From: Bacteroidaceae bacterium | GTDB lineage: Bacteria > Bacteroidota > Bacteroidia > Bacteroidales > Bacteroidaceae | Reading direction: 5' to 3' | Assembly (NCBI GenBank): GCA_017458585.1 | Contig: JAFTAJ010000014.1 | Span: 62,001-126,000, forward strand | Length of the DNA stretch: 64,000 nt | Shown here: positions 17,544 to 24,766 of the stretch, piece by piece | Numbering within the stretch: position 1 is the first letter of the stretch | Layout of the letters: every line of letters begins with the position of its first letter | Notes under the pieces: model-generated | What the model was told of the DNA's origin: nothing | Seen by the model: the letters and a program-made list of their open reading frames with translations, nothing else | Database searches by the model: none | Position numbers and translations under genes: made by a program

Positions 17544-18826
17544 GTGCTAAGCGGATAATATGGAGCTTTGTTGTTGCTACTGCATTTTGCGTTTCGATAG
17601 CAGCAGATAAGGGAGACAAGCATGTCATTCCCCTCAGCGGCAACACGTACTACGACGAGATGAGTCGTGCTAATTTCGGCTTCTATTTTGGCAGGGACAA
17701 AGTGCTGACTCTCTCTCAGGAGAAGGGATTATCTGCCACATCCTACATATATTTCGCTGCGGGAGAGCAGCCCCATTTCACCTTGACCGCCGAGGGCAAG
17801 GGCGAGGTGGAGCTGAGTGTGCCAGACCAAAAGGCTGCTGTGGTTAAGATTGACAGCCACCAGCCTAAGGACTATAAGGTTGCCACTTTCCGTAGCACAA
17901 AGGATGGCTATATGGTACTGCATTTCCGTCTGTTGAAACCGAGCGACAAGGTGCAAATCAGTAGCCTGACGGTGAGCGGAGTAAACATGACCCCTGTCTT
18001 CATCCACGAGAAAGCAAACACTTATTTTGGCCTCCGCGGCCCTTCGTGCCACCTCAACTACAGCGTGGGCAACAGGCGCACCGAGATAGACTGGGCCACC
18101 ATTAGTGTTACTGTCCCCACAGAGTACGATCAGGAGGGCTCCTACTATATGGCGCTGGGGTTCGGCGGAGGTTATTTCGGTATCCAGAATAATGGCCGTG
18201 GCAAGCGCAACGCATTGTTTTCTGTCTGGAACACAGAGAACAGCGATGACCCCAACGCGGTGGCTGCAGAGAACAGAGTGCGGGTCATTGACCATGGCGA
18301 GGGAGTCACCGCCAAGGACTTCGGCAACGAGGGCAGTGGCAAGCAGTCGTTTATCGATGCTGGCTGGCAGCCCGATCACACCTATCGTTTCCTTCTCCAT
18401 GCTGCCAGGGTTGACAGCAATGCCGTTGACTACAGCGCCTGGATGTATAACAGCGACACGGGTAAGTGGATATATCTCTCCACTCTGCGCCGTCCCAATA
18501 CCCAGCAGTTGCTGACGGGTCTCCACTCATTCCTTGAGAACTTCTCGCCGGCGCAGGGCAATAAGACCCGCAAGGCGTACTACCACGACGGATGGGCGCA
18601 CCGCGTCGATGGCGAATGGGTGCCCTTCAAGCGGGCATATCTCACATGCGATGACACCGGCAACAAGGGCAAGCGCCTTGACTTCAACGGTGGGGTAGAG
18701 CAGGGGCGTTTCTTTCTTACCAACGGTGGCTACTTCGACCGTGCGGAGCAAATCGACCGCCTGCTGTCTGTGGGCGATGATGTGGGGGACGCTCCCGACA
18801 TAGACCTCTCGCAGTTTAACCACTAA
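17540..18826 (+). CDS. Secreted DUF3472 domain protein
   Basis: 428 residues beginning at GTG on a GTGA overlap with the upstream lipoprotein gene. The signal peptide is about residues 5-22. A DUF5077-like beta domain (about 25-150) is followed by DUF3472 (about 160-400), with IDWATISVTVPTEYDQ, YYMALGFGGGYFGIQNN and FSVWNTE. DUF3472 proteins are mostly secreted and their activity is unknown. A carbohydrate- or glycan-linked role is often guessed from context. A much larger DUF3472 protein is encoded at 43235-46936. Confidence 0.82.
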   Translation: MSAKRIIWSFVVATAFCVSIAADKGDKHVIPLSGNTYYDEMSRANFGFYFGRDKVLTLSQEKGLSATSYIYFAAGEQPHFTLTAEGKGEVELSVPDQKAAVVKIDSHQPKDYKVATFRSTKDGYMVLHFRLLKPSDKVQISSLTVSGVNMTPVFIHEKANTYFGLRGPSCHLNYSVGNRRTEIDWATISVTVPTEYDQEGSYYMALGFGGGYFGIQNNGRGKRNALFSVWNTENSDDPNAVAAENRVRVIDHGEGVTAKDFGNEGSGKQSFIDAGWQPDHTYRFLLHAARVDSNAVDYSAWMYNSDTGKWIYLSTLRRPNTQQLLTGLHSFLENFSPAQGNKTRKAYYHDGWAHRVDGEWVPFKRAYLTCDDTGNKGKRLDFNGGVEQGRFFLTNGGYFDRAEQIDRLLSVGDDVGDAPDIDLSQFNH

Positions 18827-18830
18827 CTCT

Positions 18831-18868
18831 CGAACTTTGGAACTCTCGAACTTTGGAACTTTAAATCT
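18831..18868. repeat. CTCGAACTTTGGAACT spacer repeat
   Basis: Two 16-bp units (CTCTCGAACTTTGGAA) plus a partial third, before glmM. The GGAACTTT word is shared with 23028-23098. Confidence 0.8.
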
Positions 18869-18878
18869 CAAATAAACT

Positions 18879-20267
18879 ATGACACTTATCAAATCAATCT
18901 CCGGTATTCGCGGAACCATCGGCGGCAAGGTAGATGAGTCGCTCACCCCGCTTGACATCGTAAAAATCGTAACAGCCTATGCCATCCAGCGTCGTCGTGT
19001 ATCCAACCTCCCCAGCAACGCTATTGTCCTCGGACGTGATGCCCGTATCTCGGGCGACATGGTCCACATGATAGTCTGCGGCACTCTGCAGGGCATGGGT
19101 TTCGACGTTATTAACATCGGCTTGGCCACTACGCCAACCACCGAGATAGCTGTCACCATGTCAGAGGCCTGCGGCGGTATCATCCTTACCGCCAGCCATA
19201 ACCCGCGCCAGTGGAATGCCCTTAAGCTGCTTAACGAGAAGGGCGAGTTCCTGACGGCTGAGGAGGCGCACGAGGTAGTGACTCTGGCCGAGCAGACCAG
19301 CCTCTTTGAGTATGCCGACGTTGACAGCTTGGGCAAGTACTACAAAGACCTCAGCTTCGGACAGAAGCATATCAATCTGGTAAAGAACCTGGAGCTCGTG
19401 GACATCGAGGCTATCCGCAATGCCCACTTCAAGGTGGCCCTTGACTGCGTCAACTCAGTAGGCGGCATCATCCTTCCTAACCTGCTCAAGCAGCTGGGCG
19501 TGGAGAAGATCACCAGTCTCTATGCCGACCCCACCGGCAACTTCGGCCATAACCCCGAGCCGCTGGAGAAGAACCTCACCGATATCAAGAATCTTATGAA
19601 GTTGGGCGACCACGACCTGGCCTTCGTCGTTGACCCCGATGTTGACCGTCTGGCTATGATATGCGAGGACGGCACTATGTATGGCGAGGAGTACACCCTC
19701 GTGACTGTAGCCGACTATATCCTGCAGAACCAGCGCGGCAACGCTGTGAGCAACCTCAGCTCCACCCGTGCCCTGCGCGATGTGGCAGCCCGCTACGGTG
19801 CCACCTACACTCCTGCCGCTGTGGGCGAGGTGAATGTGGTGACCAAGATGAAGGAGACGGGTGCCATCATCGGTGGCGAGGGCAACGGCGGTGTCATCTA
19901 TCCCGCAGCCCACTATGGCCGCGACGCCTTGGTAGGTATTGCTCTCATCCTCACCTATCTTGCCAAGAAGAAGATGAAGCTCAGCCAGCTGCGTGCCACT
20001 TATCCCCCGTATGAAATCGTTAAGCACCGTATCGACCTGCAGCCCAGTATGGACATCGACGCCATCCTGCAGTCGGTTAAGGAATACTTCAAGAAGGAGA
20101 AGGTCACCGACATCGACGGTGTTAAGATTGACTTCCCCACTTCTTGGGTTCATCTGCGCCGCTCCAACACCGAGCCCATCATCCGCGTCTATGCAGAGGC
20201 TGCTACTGAGGAGGAGGCCAATGCTCTTGCGGAGAATGTCATCAATCAGGTGAAGGCGCTGATATAA
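18879..20267 (+). CDS. glmM: Phosphoglucosamine mutase
   Basis: 462 residues of the alpha-D-phosphohexomutase family. It converts glucosamine-6-P to glucosamine-1-P for UDP-GlcNAc, peptidoglycan and lipid A. The start MTLIKSISGIRGTIGGK is typical of Bacteroidota GlmM. The phosphoserine loop is ILTASHNPRQWNALK, the metal-binding loop FVVDPDVDRLAM, the sugar-binding loop GGEGNGG, and the phosphate-binding loop RRSNTEPIIRVYAE. Phosphomannomutase activity is an alternative for this family, but the N-terminus and length favour GlmM. Confidence 0.9.
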   Translation: MTLIKSISGIRGTIGGKVDESLTPLDIVKIVTAYAIQRRRVSNLPSNAIVLGRDARISGDMVHMIVCGTLQGMGFDVINIGLATTPTTEIAVTMSEACGGIILTASHNPRQWNALKLLNEKGEFLTAEEAHEVVTLAEQTSLFEYADVDSLGKYYKDLSFGQKHINLVKNLELVDIEAIRNAHFKVALDCVNSVGGIILPNLLKQLGVEKITSLYADPTGNFGHNPEPLEKNLTDIKNLMKLGDHDLAFVVDPDVDRLAMICEDGTMYGEEYTLVTVADYILQNQRGNAVSNLSSTRALRDVAARYGATYTPAAVGEVNVVTKMKETGAIIGGEGNGGVIYPAAHYGRDALVGIALILTYLAKKKMKLSQLRATYPPYEIVKHRIDLQPSMDIDAILQSVKEYFKKEKVTDIDGVKIDFPTSWVHLRRSNTEPIIRVYAEAATEEEANALAENVINQVKALI

Positions 20268-20276
20268 ATCAGGATA

Positions 20277-21530
20277 ATGAGCCGCAAGCTTGGTCTGCTG
20301 ATTGCGCTCTTGTGGTCAGTGACGCTCTTCGCCCAGCGCCCGGAGATTCTCAATAGCGACATCCACACATTGAAGGTGGAGCGCAACGGGCACTGGAACT
20401 CACTGCCCTGCATAGAGCTCGGCACTCGTGACCGACTGCACATCTCCTTTGATGTGATGGGTCACGAGTACCGCCGTCTGCGCTACCGTGTGGAACCGAT
20501 GACGTGGGACTGGAAGCTCAACGAGCGCCTGCTCACCTCTGAGTTTCTCAAGCGTGGCATAGGCGACGACCCGATAGAGGATTTTGAGGAGTCGATCAAC
20601 ACTACGGTGCTCTACACCAATTATCGTTTCCATTTCCCCAATCAGCAGACAGCCATTGAGCTTTCCGGCAATTACCGCCTCGTTATCTACGACGACGATG
20701 AGGGCGAGGACATGCTGGTCATCCCCTTCTATGTGCTGGAGGATGGGGCGCGTATAGCAGCGCAGGTATCCTCCGACACGGAGATAGACTTCAATGCCCA
20801 TCATCATCAGCTCTCCTACACGGTGCAGCCGCTGCCAAGCCTCAATGTCCATTATCCTGAGAGCGAGATACACACCGTGGCGATGCAAAACAAGCGTCAG
20901 TCCTCGGCTGTCTTCGATCCCAAGCCCGACTACATCACGCCCTCCGGCTTGCAGTGGGAGCATTGCCACGAGCTTATCTTCCCTGCGGGCAACGAGTACC
21001 ACAAGTTTGAGATGACCACTCTGAAGCATGGCGGTATCGGCATGGACAATCTGCGATGGTTCGACCCTTACTATCACGCCACGCTCTTCACCGACAAGGT
21101 AGGCCGCAACTACATCTACGATGAGGAACAGAACGGCTCGTTCTATATCAACGACATCGAGCACTCCGAGCCCGACATAGAGGCCGACTATGTCTTCGTC
21201 CATTTCGGATTGGAGGCTCCCGCCGACCTGAAGGGCGACATCTACCTCAACGGAGAGTTTACCTACGACTGCTTCACGCCCGAGTTTAAGATGGAGTACA
21301 ACTCGGACAGCGGATTGTATGAGAACACCCAGCTCCTCAAGATGGGCTACTACAACTATCAGTACCTCTATCTGCCTGCTGGGAGCCGCACCCTCTCTAC
21401 GGCTGAGATACAGGGCGATTTCTATCAGACTGAGAATCGCTATACCGTCCTCGTCTATTACTCCCAGCGCGGCTCACGCTACGACCGCCTCATCGGCCTC
21501 AGCGACTTCCAGTTCGCACGAACAAAATAA
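20277..21530 (+). CDS. DUF5103 / type IX secretion system plug-domain protein
   Basis: 417 residues. The signal peptide is about 1-18 (LLIALLWSVTLFAQ). The beta-rich DUF5103 region spans most of the protein, with VYDDDEGEDMLVIPFYV-like and LRWFDPYYHATL segments and conserved aromatic strands near the C-terminus (YYNYQYLYLP). Family members include the Plug protein that closes the lateral gate of the SprA translocon in the type IX system, so the organism probably exports CTD proteins. It starts 9 bp after glmM and is probably co-transcribed with it. Confidence 0.85.
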   Translation: MSRKLGLLIALLWSVTLFAQRPEILNSDIHTLKVERNGHWNSLPCIELGTRDRLHISFDVMGHEYRRLRYRVEPMTWDWKLNERLLTSEFLKRGIGDDPIEDFEESINTTVLYTNYRFHFPNQQTAIELSGNYRLVIYDDDEGEDMLVIPFYVLEDGARIAAQVSSDTEIDFNAHHHQLSYTVQPLPSLNVHYPESEIHTVAMQNKRQSSAVFDPKPDYITPSGLQWEHCHELIFPAGNEYHKFEMTTLKHGGIGMDNLRWFDPYYHATLFTDKVGRNYIYDEEQNGSFYINDIEHSEPDIEADYVFVHFGLEAPADLKGDIYLNGEFTYDCFTPEFKMEYNSDSGLYENTQLLKMGYYNYQYLYLPAGSRTLSTAEIQGDFYQTENRYTVLVYYSQRGSRYDRLIGLSDFQFARTK

Positions 21531-21575
21531 CTCCTAACTCCTAATTTCTAACTCCTAACTCCTAATTTCTAATTT
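21531..21575. repeat. CTCCTAA/CTAATTT spacer array
   Basis: Six or seven tandem heptamers between the DUF5103 gene and ispE. These are the same words as at 8899-8952 and the reverse complement of those at 33247-33308. Confidence 0.88.
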
Positions 21576-21577
21576 AA

Positions 21578-22453
21578 GTGTACTCCCTCCCTAATGCCAA
21601 GATAAATATCGGCCTCCGCGTGGTCGGCAAGCGCCCCGACGGCTACCACAACCTGCAGACCATCTTCTATCCCATTCCCCTCACCGACTCCCTCGAGGTG
21701 AAGCGGGCCAAACACCTGCGGCAGCCCTATGAGTTCATCCTCTCCGGCCTCCCCATTCCCGGTGGCGGCAACGCCGACGACAATCTCGTGGTGCGCGTCT
21801 TTATGAGCATGCGTGACGAGTTCAGTCTTCCTCCCACCAGCATCTTCCTCTGCAAGCATATCCCCGTGGGAGCGGGCCTCGGCGGAGGCAGCAGCGATGC
21901 CGCCGCCATGATGCTGTTGCTCTGCGACTATTATGAGCTCGACCTCACCGACGCCGAGATAGAGCAGCGCCTCGCCGCCTTCGGAGCCGACTGTCCCTTC
22001 TTCGTGCGCAACAAGCCTGTCTATGCCGAGGGCATCGGCAACCAGTTCACCCCCATCGACTTCACCCTCAAGGGCATGTACCTCGTCCTTGTCAAGCCCC
22101 CCATCCATATCTCCACCGCCGAAGCCTATGCAGGGTTGGAAATAAAAGACCCACCCCCAGCCCCTCCCATAAATGGAGGGGAGCAGATAGCAATTTCTCA
22201 ATTAATACAGGACATTTCGCTCTCCCCCTTCACGGGGGAGCGGGGAGGGGGTCTGCTTATCAACGACTTTGAGCCCTCCGTCTTCCGCCGCTATCCTCAG
22301 ATAGCCGCCATTAAGCAGACGCTCTACGACATGGGCGCCACCTATGCCTCCATGAGCGGCAGCGGCTCCGCAGTCTATGGCCTCTTCACTCGCCCCATAG
22401 ACAACGCCCCCACCATCTTCCCCGATTGCTTTACCTTCGCAGGCAAGTTGTAA
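21578..22453 (+). CDS. ispE: 4-diphosphocytidyl-2-C-methyl-D-erythritol kinase with in-frame repeat insertion
   Basis: 291-residue GHMP kinase of the non-mevalonate isoprenoid pathway. It has the N-terminal NAKINIGLRVVGKRPDGYH, the ATP loop PVGAGLGGGSSDAA and the C-terminal MSGSGSAVYGLF. The start is GTG at 21578. Between the conserved AEAYAGL (about residue 186) and LLINDFEPSVF (about residue 226) lies a stretch not expected in the family (DPPPAPPINGGEQIAISQ and SPFTGERGGG). It is encoded by a GC-rich palindromic element, described separately. The frame is kept, so the enzyme is probably functional. Confidence 0.93.
   Translation: MYSLPNAKINIGLRVVGKRPDGYHNLQTIFYPIPLTDSLEVKRAKHLRQPYEFILSGLPIPGGGNADDNLVVRVFMSMRDEFSLPPTSIFLCKHIPVGAGLGGGSSDAAAMMLLLCDYYELDLTDAEIEQRLAAFGADCPFFVRNKPVYAEGIGNQFTPIDFTLKGMYLVLVKPPIHISTAEAYAGLEIKDPPPAPPINGGEQIAISQLIQDISLSPFTGERGGGLLINDFEPSVFRRYPQIAAIKQTLYDMGATYASMSGSGSAVYGLFTRPIDNAPTIFPDCFTFAGKL
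22144..22256. repeat. GC-rich palindromic element inserted in frame in ispE
   Basis: About 110 bp bounded by AGACCC and GGGTCT. The outer arms are C-rich on the left and G-rich on the right. Each side also holds a small hairpin (CCCCTCCC with GGAGGGG; CTCCCCC with GGGGGAG). Similar C/G hairpins occur at 34351-34390 and 53470-53510. Confidence 0.75.
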
Positions 22454-22492
22454 GTACCAAAATATAAGTACAAAATAAGCATCGCCCATAAT

Positions 22493-22537
22493 CACTCACC
22501 CTCGAAAGTCTCGGACTCTCGAGGGTGGAGTGTTTTT
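22493..22537 (+). terminator. Rho-independent terminator after ispE
   Basis: Stem with CCCTCGA/TCGAGGG at its core, extended by CACTCA-type outer pairs with one bulge and an inner AGTC/GACT, followed by TTTTT. Confidence 0.88.
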
Positions 22538-22562
22538 GTGCGGTTTCCCCAATTTTACACAT

Positions 22563-22688
22563 ACTTCACCAAAACAAACGCAGCCCTCGCCAAATCTTAC
22601 GCACCCCTTGCTGAATCTTACGCAGACTTCGACAAAACTTACGCAGACTTCGCCGAATTTTAAGCAGACTTAATCGAAAAAAAAGCTG
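22563..22688. repeat. 21-bp tandem repeat array, left arm
   Basis: Six degenerate units with exact 21-bp period, starting at 22563, 22584, 22605, 22626, 22647 and 22668. The consensus is close to ACTTCGCCAAATCTTACGCAG. A seventh partial unit begins at 22689. The units are the reverse complement type of those in the right arm. Confidence 0.88.
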
Positions 22689-22695
22689 ACTTCCC

Positions 22696-22792
22696 CGTCG
22701 TATCTCGGCCGAAACACTGATTTGTATCGGCCGAAACAAGGGCGAGTTCTCGCCGATACACGGTTGTGTTTCCGCCGAAATAAATTCAGGAA
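22696..22792. other. Centre of the facing 21-bp arrays
   Basis: Holds CGGCCGAAACA twice, 22 bp apart (22706-22716 and 22728-22738), and the inverted pair TGTATCGGC (22723-22731) / GCCGATACA (22752-22760). No reading frame or promoter is seen. Together with its two flanking arrays this explains most of the 660-bp gap between ispE and the DUF1573 gene. Confidence 0.6.
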
Positions 22793-22931
22793 GTCGCGCT
22801 TTTTTCTGACGAAGTCAGCTTAAAATTGCACGAAGTCGCTATAAGATTGTACGAGGTCGCGCTAAAATTGCGTGAAGTCGCGCTAAAAATCGGCGAAGTG
22901 GCTCTTAGTTTTCATTAAGTTGTGTTAAAAA
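22793..22931. repeat. 21-bp tandem repeat array, right arm
   Basis: Six full units of exactly 21 bp, starting at 22793, 22814, 22835, 22856, 22877 and 22898, plus a partial one. The consensus is close to GTCGCGCTAAAATTGCACGAA. The orientation is opposite to the left arm, so the arms could pair across the centre. The family also occurs at 32431, 51237 and 53609. Confidence 0.88.
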
Positions 22932-22999
22932 ACGGCCAGAGTGGGGATAGTTTCTTTGAAAAAAAACTGCGGAACGGGCGTCAGTTAAAAATATTTCTC

Positions 23000-23007
23000 T
23001 AATTTTG
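23000..23007 (+). promoter_or_regulatory. -7 promoter box upstream of the DUF1573 gene
   Basis: TAATTTTG followed by CAG, an exact TAnnTTTG match. It gives a leader of about 100 nt that includes the GGAACTTT array. No -33 box was found at the normal distance. Confidence 0.55.
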
Positions 23008-23027
23008 CAGCAAAATTAATGTTTACA

Positions 23028-23098
23028 ACTTTGGGACTCTTGAACCCTTGAACTTTGGAACTTTAGAACTTTGGAACTTTAGAACTTTGGAACTTTAA
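23028..23098. repeat. GGAACTTT/AGAACTTT leader array
   Basis: About nine degenerate octamers (TTGGGACTC, TTGAACCC, TTGAACTT, TGGAACTT, TAGAACTT and so on) between the -7 box and the DUF1573 start, so it is probably transcribed in the 5' leader. It shares CTTGAACCCTTGAAC-like words with 12729-12762. Confidence 0.85.
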
Positions 23099-23113
23099 AA
23101 ACTTAGTTATATT

Positions 23114-23512
23114 ATGAAACGTACATTATTATCTCTGCTTCTGCTGTGTGTATGCTTCGCCCCGATGATGGCTGAGGAGCCCCAGGCAGAAATCAAGTTT
23201 GACAAGATCTTGCACGACTTCGGTCAGTTTACCGAGGATAACGCTCAGGTGAGCTGCACCTTTACGTTCACCAATGTGGGCGATGCTCCGCTGGTGATCA
23301 CTCAGTGCGTGGCTTCGTGCGGCTGCACGGTGCCCACTTACTCCGACAAGCCTATTGAGCCGGGCAAGACTGGTCAGATTAAGGTGACTTACAACGGCAA
23401 GGGCCGCGTGTTTGGTCCCTTCACCAAGGTCATCACGGTGATGAGTAACGCGAAGACGAAGATGACGCGACTCAGCATCAAGGGTGAGATGGTTGAGAAG
23501 GAGAAGAAGTAG
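23114..23512 (+). CDS. Exported DUF1573 domain protein
   Basis: 132 residues. The signal peptide is about 1-20 (MKRTLLSLLLLCVCFAPMMA). A single DUF1573 Ig-like domain follows, with FDKILHDFGQF, CTFTFTNVGDAPLVI and ASCGCTVPTYS. The paired cysteines in the SCGC motif are characteristic. Such proteins are abundant in Bacteroidota and are probably periplasmic or surface beta-sandwich modules of unknown binding role. It ends in EKEKK directly before a long decamer array. Confidence 0.9.
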   Translation: MKRTLLSLLLLCVCFAPMMAEEPQAEIKFDKILHDFGQFTEDNAQVSCTFTFTNVGDAPLVITQCVASCGCTVPTYSDKPIEPGKTGQIKVTYNGKGRVFGPFTKVITVMSNAKTKMTRLSIKGEMVEKEKK

Positions 23513-23664
23513 GTAGAAGGAGGTAGAAGTAGATAGAAGTAGGTAGAAGTAGGTAGAGGTAGGTAGAAGTAGGTAGAGGTAGGTAGAGGTAGGTAGAGGT
23601 AGGTAGAAGGAGATAGAAGTAGGTAGAGGTAGGTAGAAGTAGGTAGAAGTAGGTAAAGGTAGAA
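23512..23664. repeat. Long (GTAGGTAGAA)n array
   Basis: About fifteen degenerate decamers (AGGTAGAAGT, AGGTAGAGGT, AGATAGAAGT), the longest short-period array in the window. It fills the gap between the DUF1573 gene and the guanylyltransferase gene completely. Confidence 0.93.
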
Positions 23665-23665
23665 T

Positions 23666-24715
23666 ATGTCCACTCATGTGGTGATAATGGCAGGCGGCAT
23701 AGGCAGCAGGTTTTGGCCTATGAGCAGCGAGAGTGTGCCCAAGCAGTTTCTTGACGTGCTGGGCACTGGCAAATCGCTGTTGCAGATGACGTTGGAGCGT
23801 TTCCAGGGTATCTGCAGTCTGCAAAACACATGGGTGGTGACATCCAAGGCTTTCAGCGATCAGGTGCGCGAACAGCTGCCGGAGTTGCCGCCGCAGAATA
23901 TTCTGCTGGAGCCGTGCCGCCGCAACACGGCGCCGTGTATCGCCTACGTGAGTTGGGTGATTAAGTCGCTCGACCCGACGGCTAACATCGTGGTGAGTCC
24001 CAGCGACCATGCCATTACTGACGTGGAGAAGTTCCGAAAGGCTATTGCCGGGGCTTTGGCGTTTACGGCGGAGAGTGATGCCATTGTGACTCTGGGTATG
24101 CGTCCCGACCGCCCCGAGACGGGCTACGGCTACATCGAGGCTGACCTGAGCTATGCCACGCTGACCAACGAGAATATCTACCGCGTGGACTCGTTTAAGG
24201 AGAAGCCCAATCTGGAGGTGGCGCAGGAGTATATACAGAAGCCTAACTTCTTCTGGAACTCGGGCATCTTTATATGGAATGTATCTACGATTGTGAATGC
24301 CTTCCGTGTCTATCAGCCGCAGATGGCTGCTATCTTCGAGGGGCTGCGCGACAAATACCGCACTCCTGAGGAGCAGGACCTGATTGACGAGCTGTTTCCC
24401 AAGTGCGAGAATATCTCGGTGGACTATGCCATCATGGAGAACGCTGACGAGATATACGTCTATCCCGACGAGTTTGGTTGGAGCGACGTGGGCAGTTGGT
24501 CGTCGCTGCACAAGCTGATGCCCAAGGATGAATATAACAATGCGTTGATTGGCCCCAATATCCGTTGCTACGAGACGAGCAACTGTATCATCCACACTAC
24601 CTCGGAGCAAGAGGTGGTGGTGCAGGGCCTTGACGGCTATATAGTGGTGGAGAAGGAAGGCACGCTGCTGATTACCCGAATGGAGGAGGAGCAGCGGATA
24701 AAACTTTTCCATTAA
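23666..24715 (+). CDS. manC: Mannose-1-phosphate guanylyltransferase
   Basis: 349-residue nucleotidyltransferase that makes GDP-mannose from mannose-1-P and GTP, a precursor for GDP-fucose and surface glycans. It has the N-terminal IMAGGIGSRFWPMSSES pyrophosphorylase signature, then PSDHAI, GYGYIE and FKEKPN motifs and WSDVGSWSSL near residue 270. It lacks the C-terminal isomerase domain of bifunctional ManC/AlgA, in line with its length. The start ATG follows the decamer array with no leader of its own. It ends at a terminator shared with clpC. Confidence 0.93.
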   Translation: MSTHVVIMAGGIGSRFWPMSSESVPKQFLDVLGTGKSLLQMTLERFQGICSLQNTWVVTSKAFSDQVREQLPELPPQNILLEPCRRNTAPCIAYVSWVIKSLDPTANIVVSPSDHAITDVEKFRKAIAGALAFTAESDAIVTLGMRPDRPETGYGYIEADLSYATLTNENIYRVDSFKEKPNLEVAQEYIQKPNFFWNSGIFIWNVSTIVNAFRVYQPQMAAIFEGLRDKYRTPEEQDLIDELFPKCENISVDYAIMENADEIYVYPDEFGWSDVGSWSSLHKLMPKDEYNNALIGPNIRCYETSNCIIHTTSEQEVVVQGLDGYIVVEKEGTLLITRMEEEQRIKLFH

Positions 24716-24720
24716 GAAAG

Positions 24721-24754
24721 AAAAAAATAGAGGACGTCGGTCCTCTATTTTTTT
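24721..24754. terminator. Bidirectional terminator between manC and clpC
   Basis: Perfect 15-bp stem, A7TAGAGGAC / GTCCTCTAT7, with a 4-nt loop. The A/T arms act as U-tracts on either strand between convergent genes. Confidence 0.95.
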
Positions 24755-24766
24755 GTTTGGGATGTG

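Noticed and set aside
22563-22931. CRISPR array
   Set aside because: There are no constant repeats separated by unique spacers. Units are contiguous and degenerate with a 21-bp period, and no cas genes are present.
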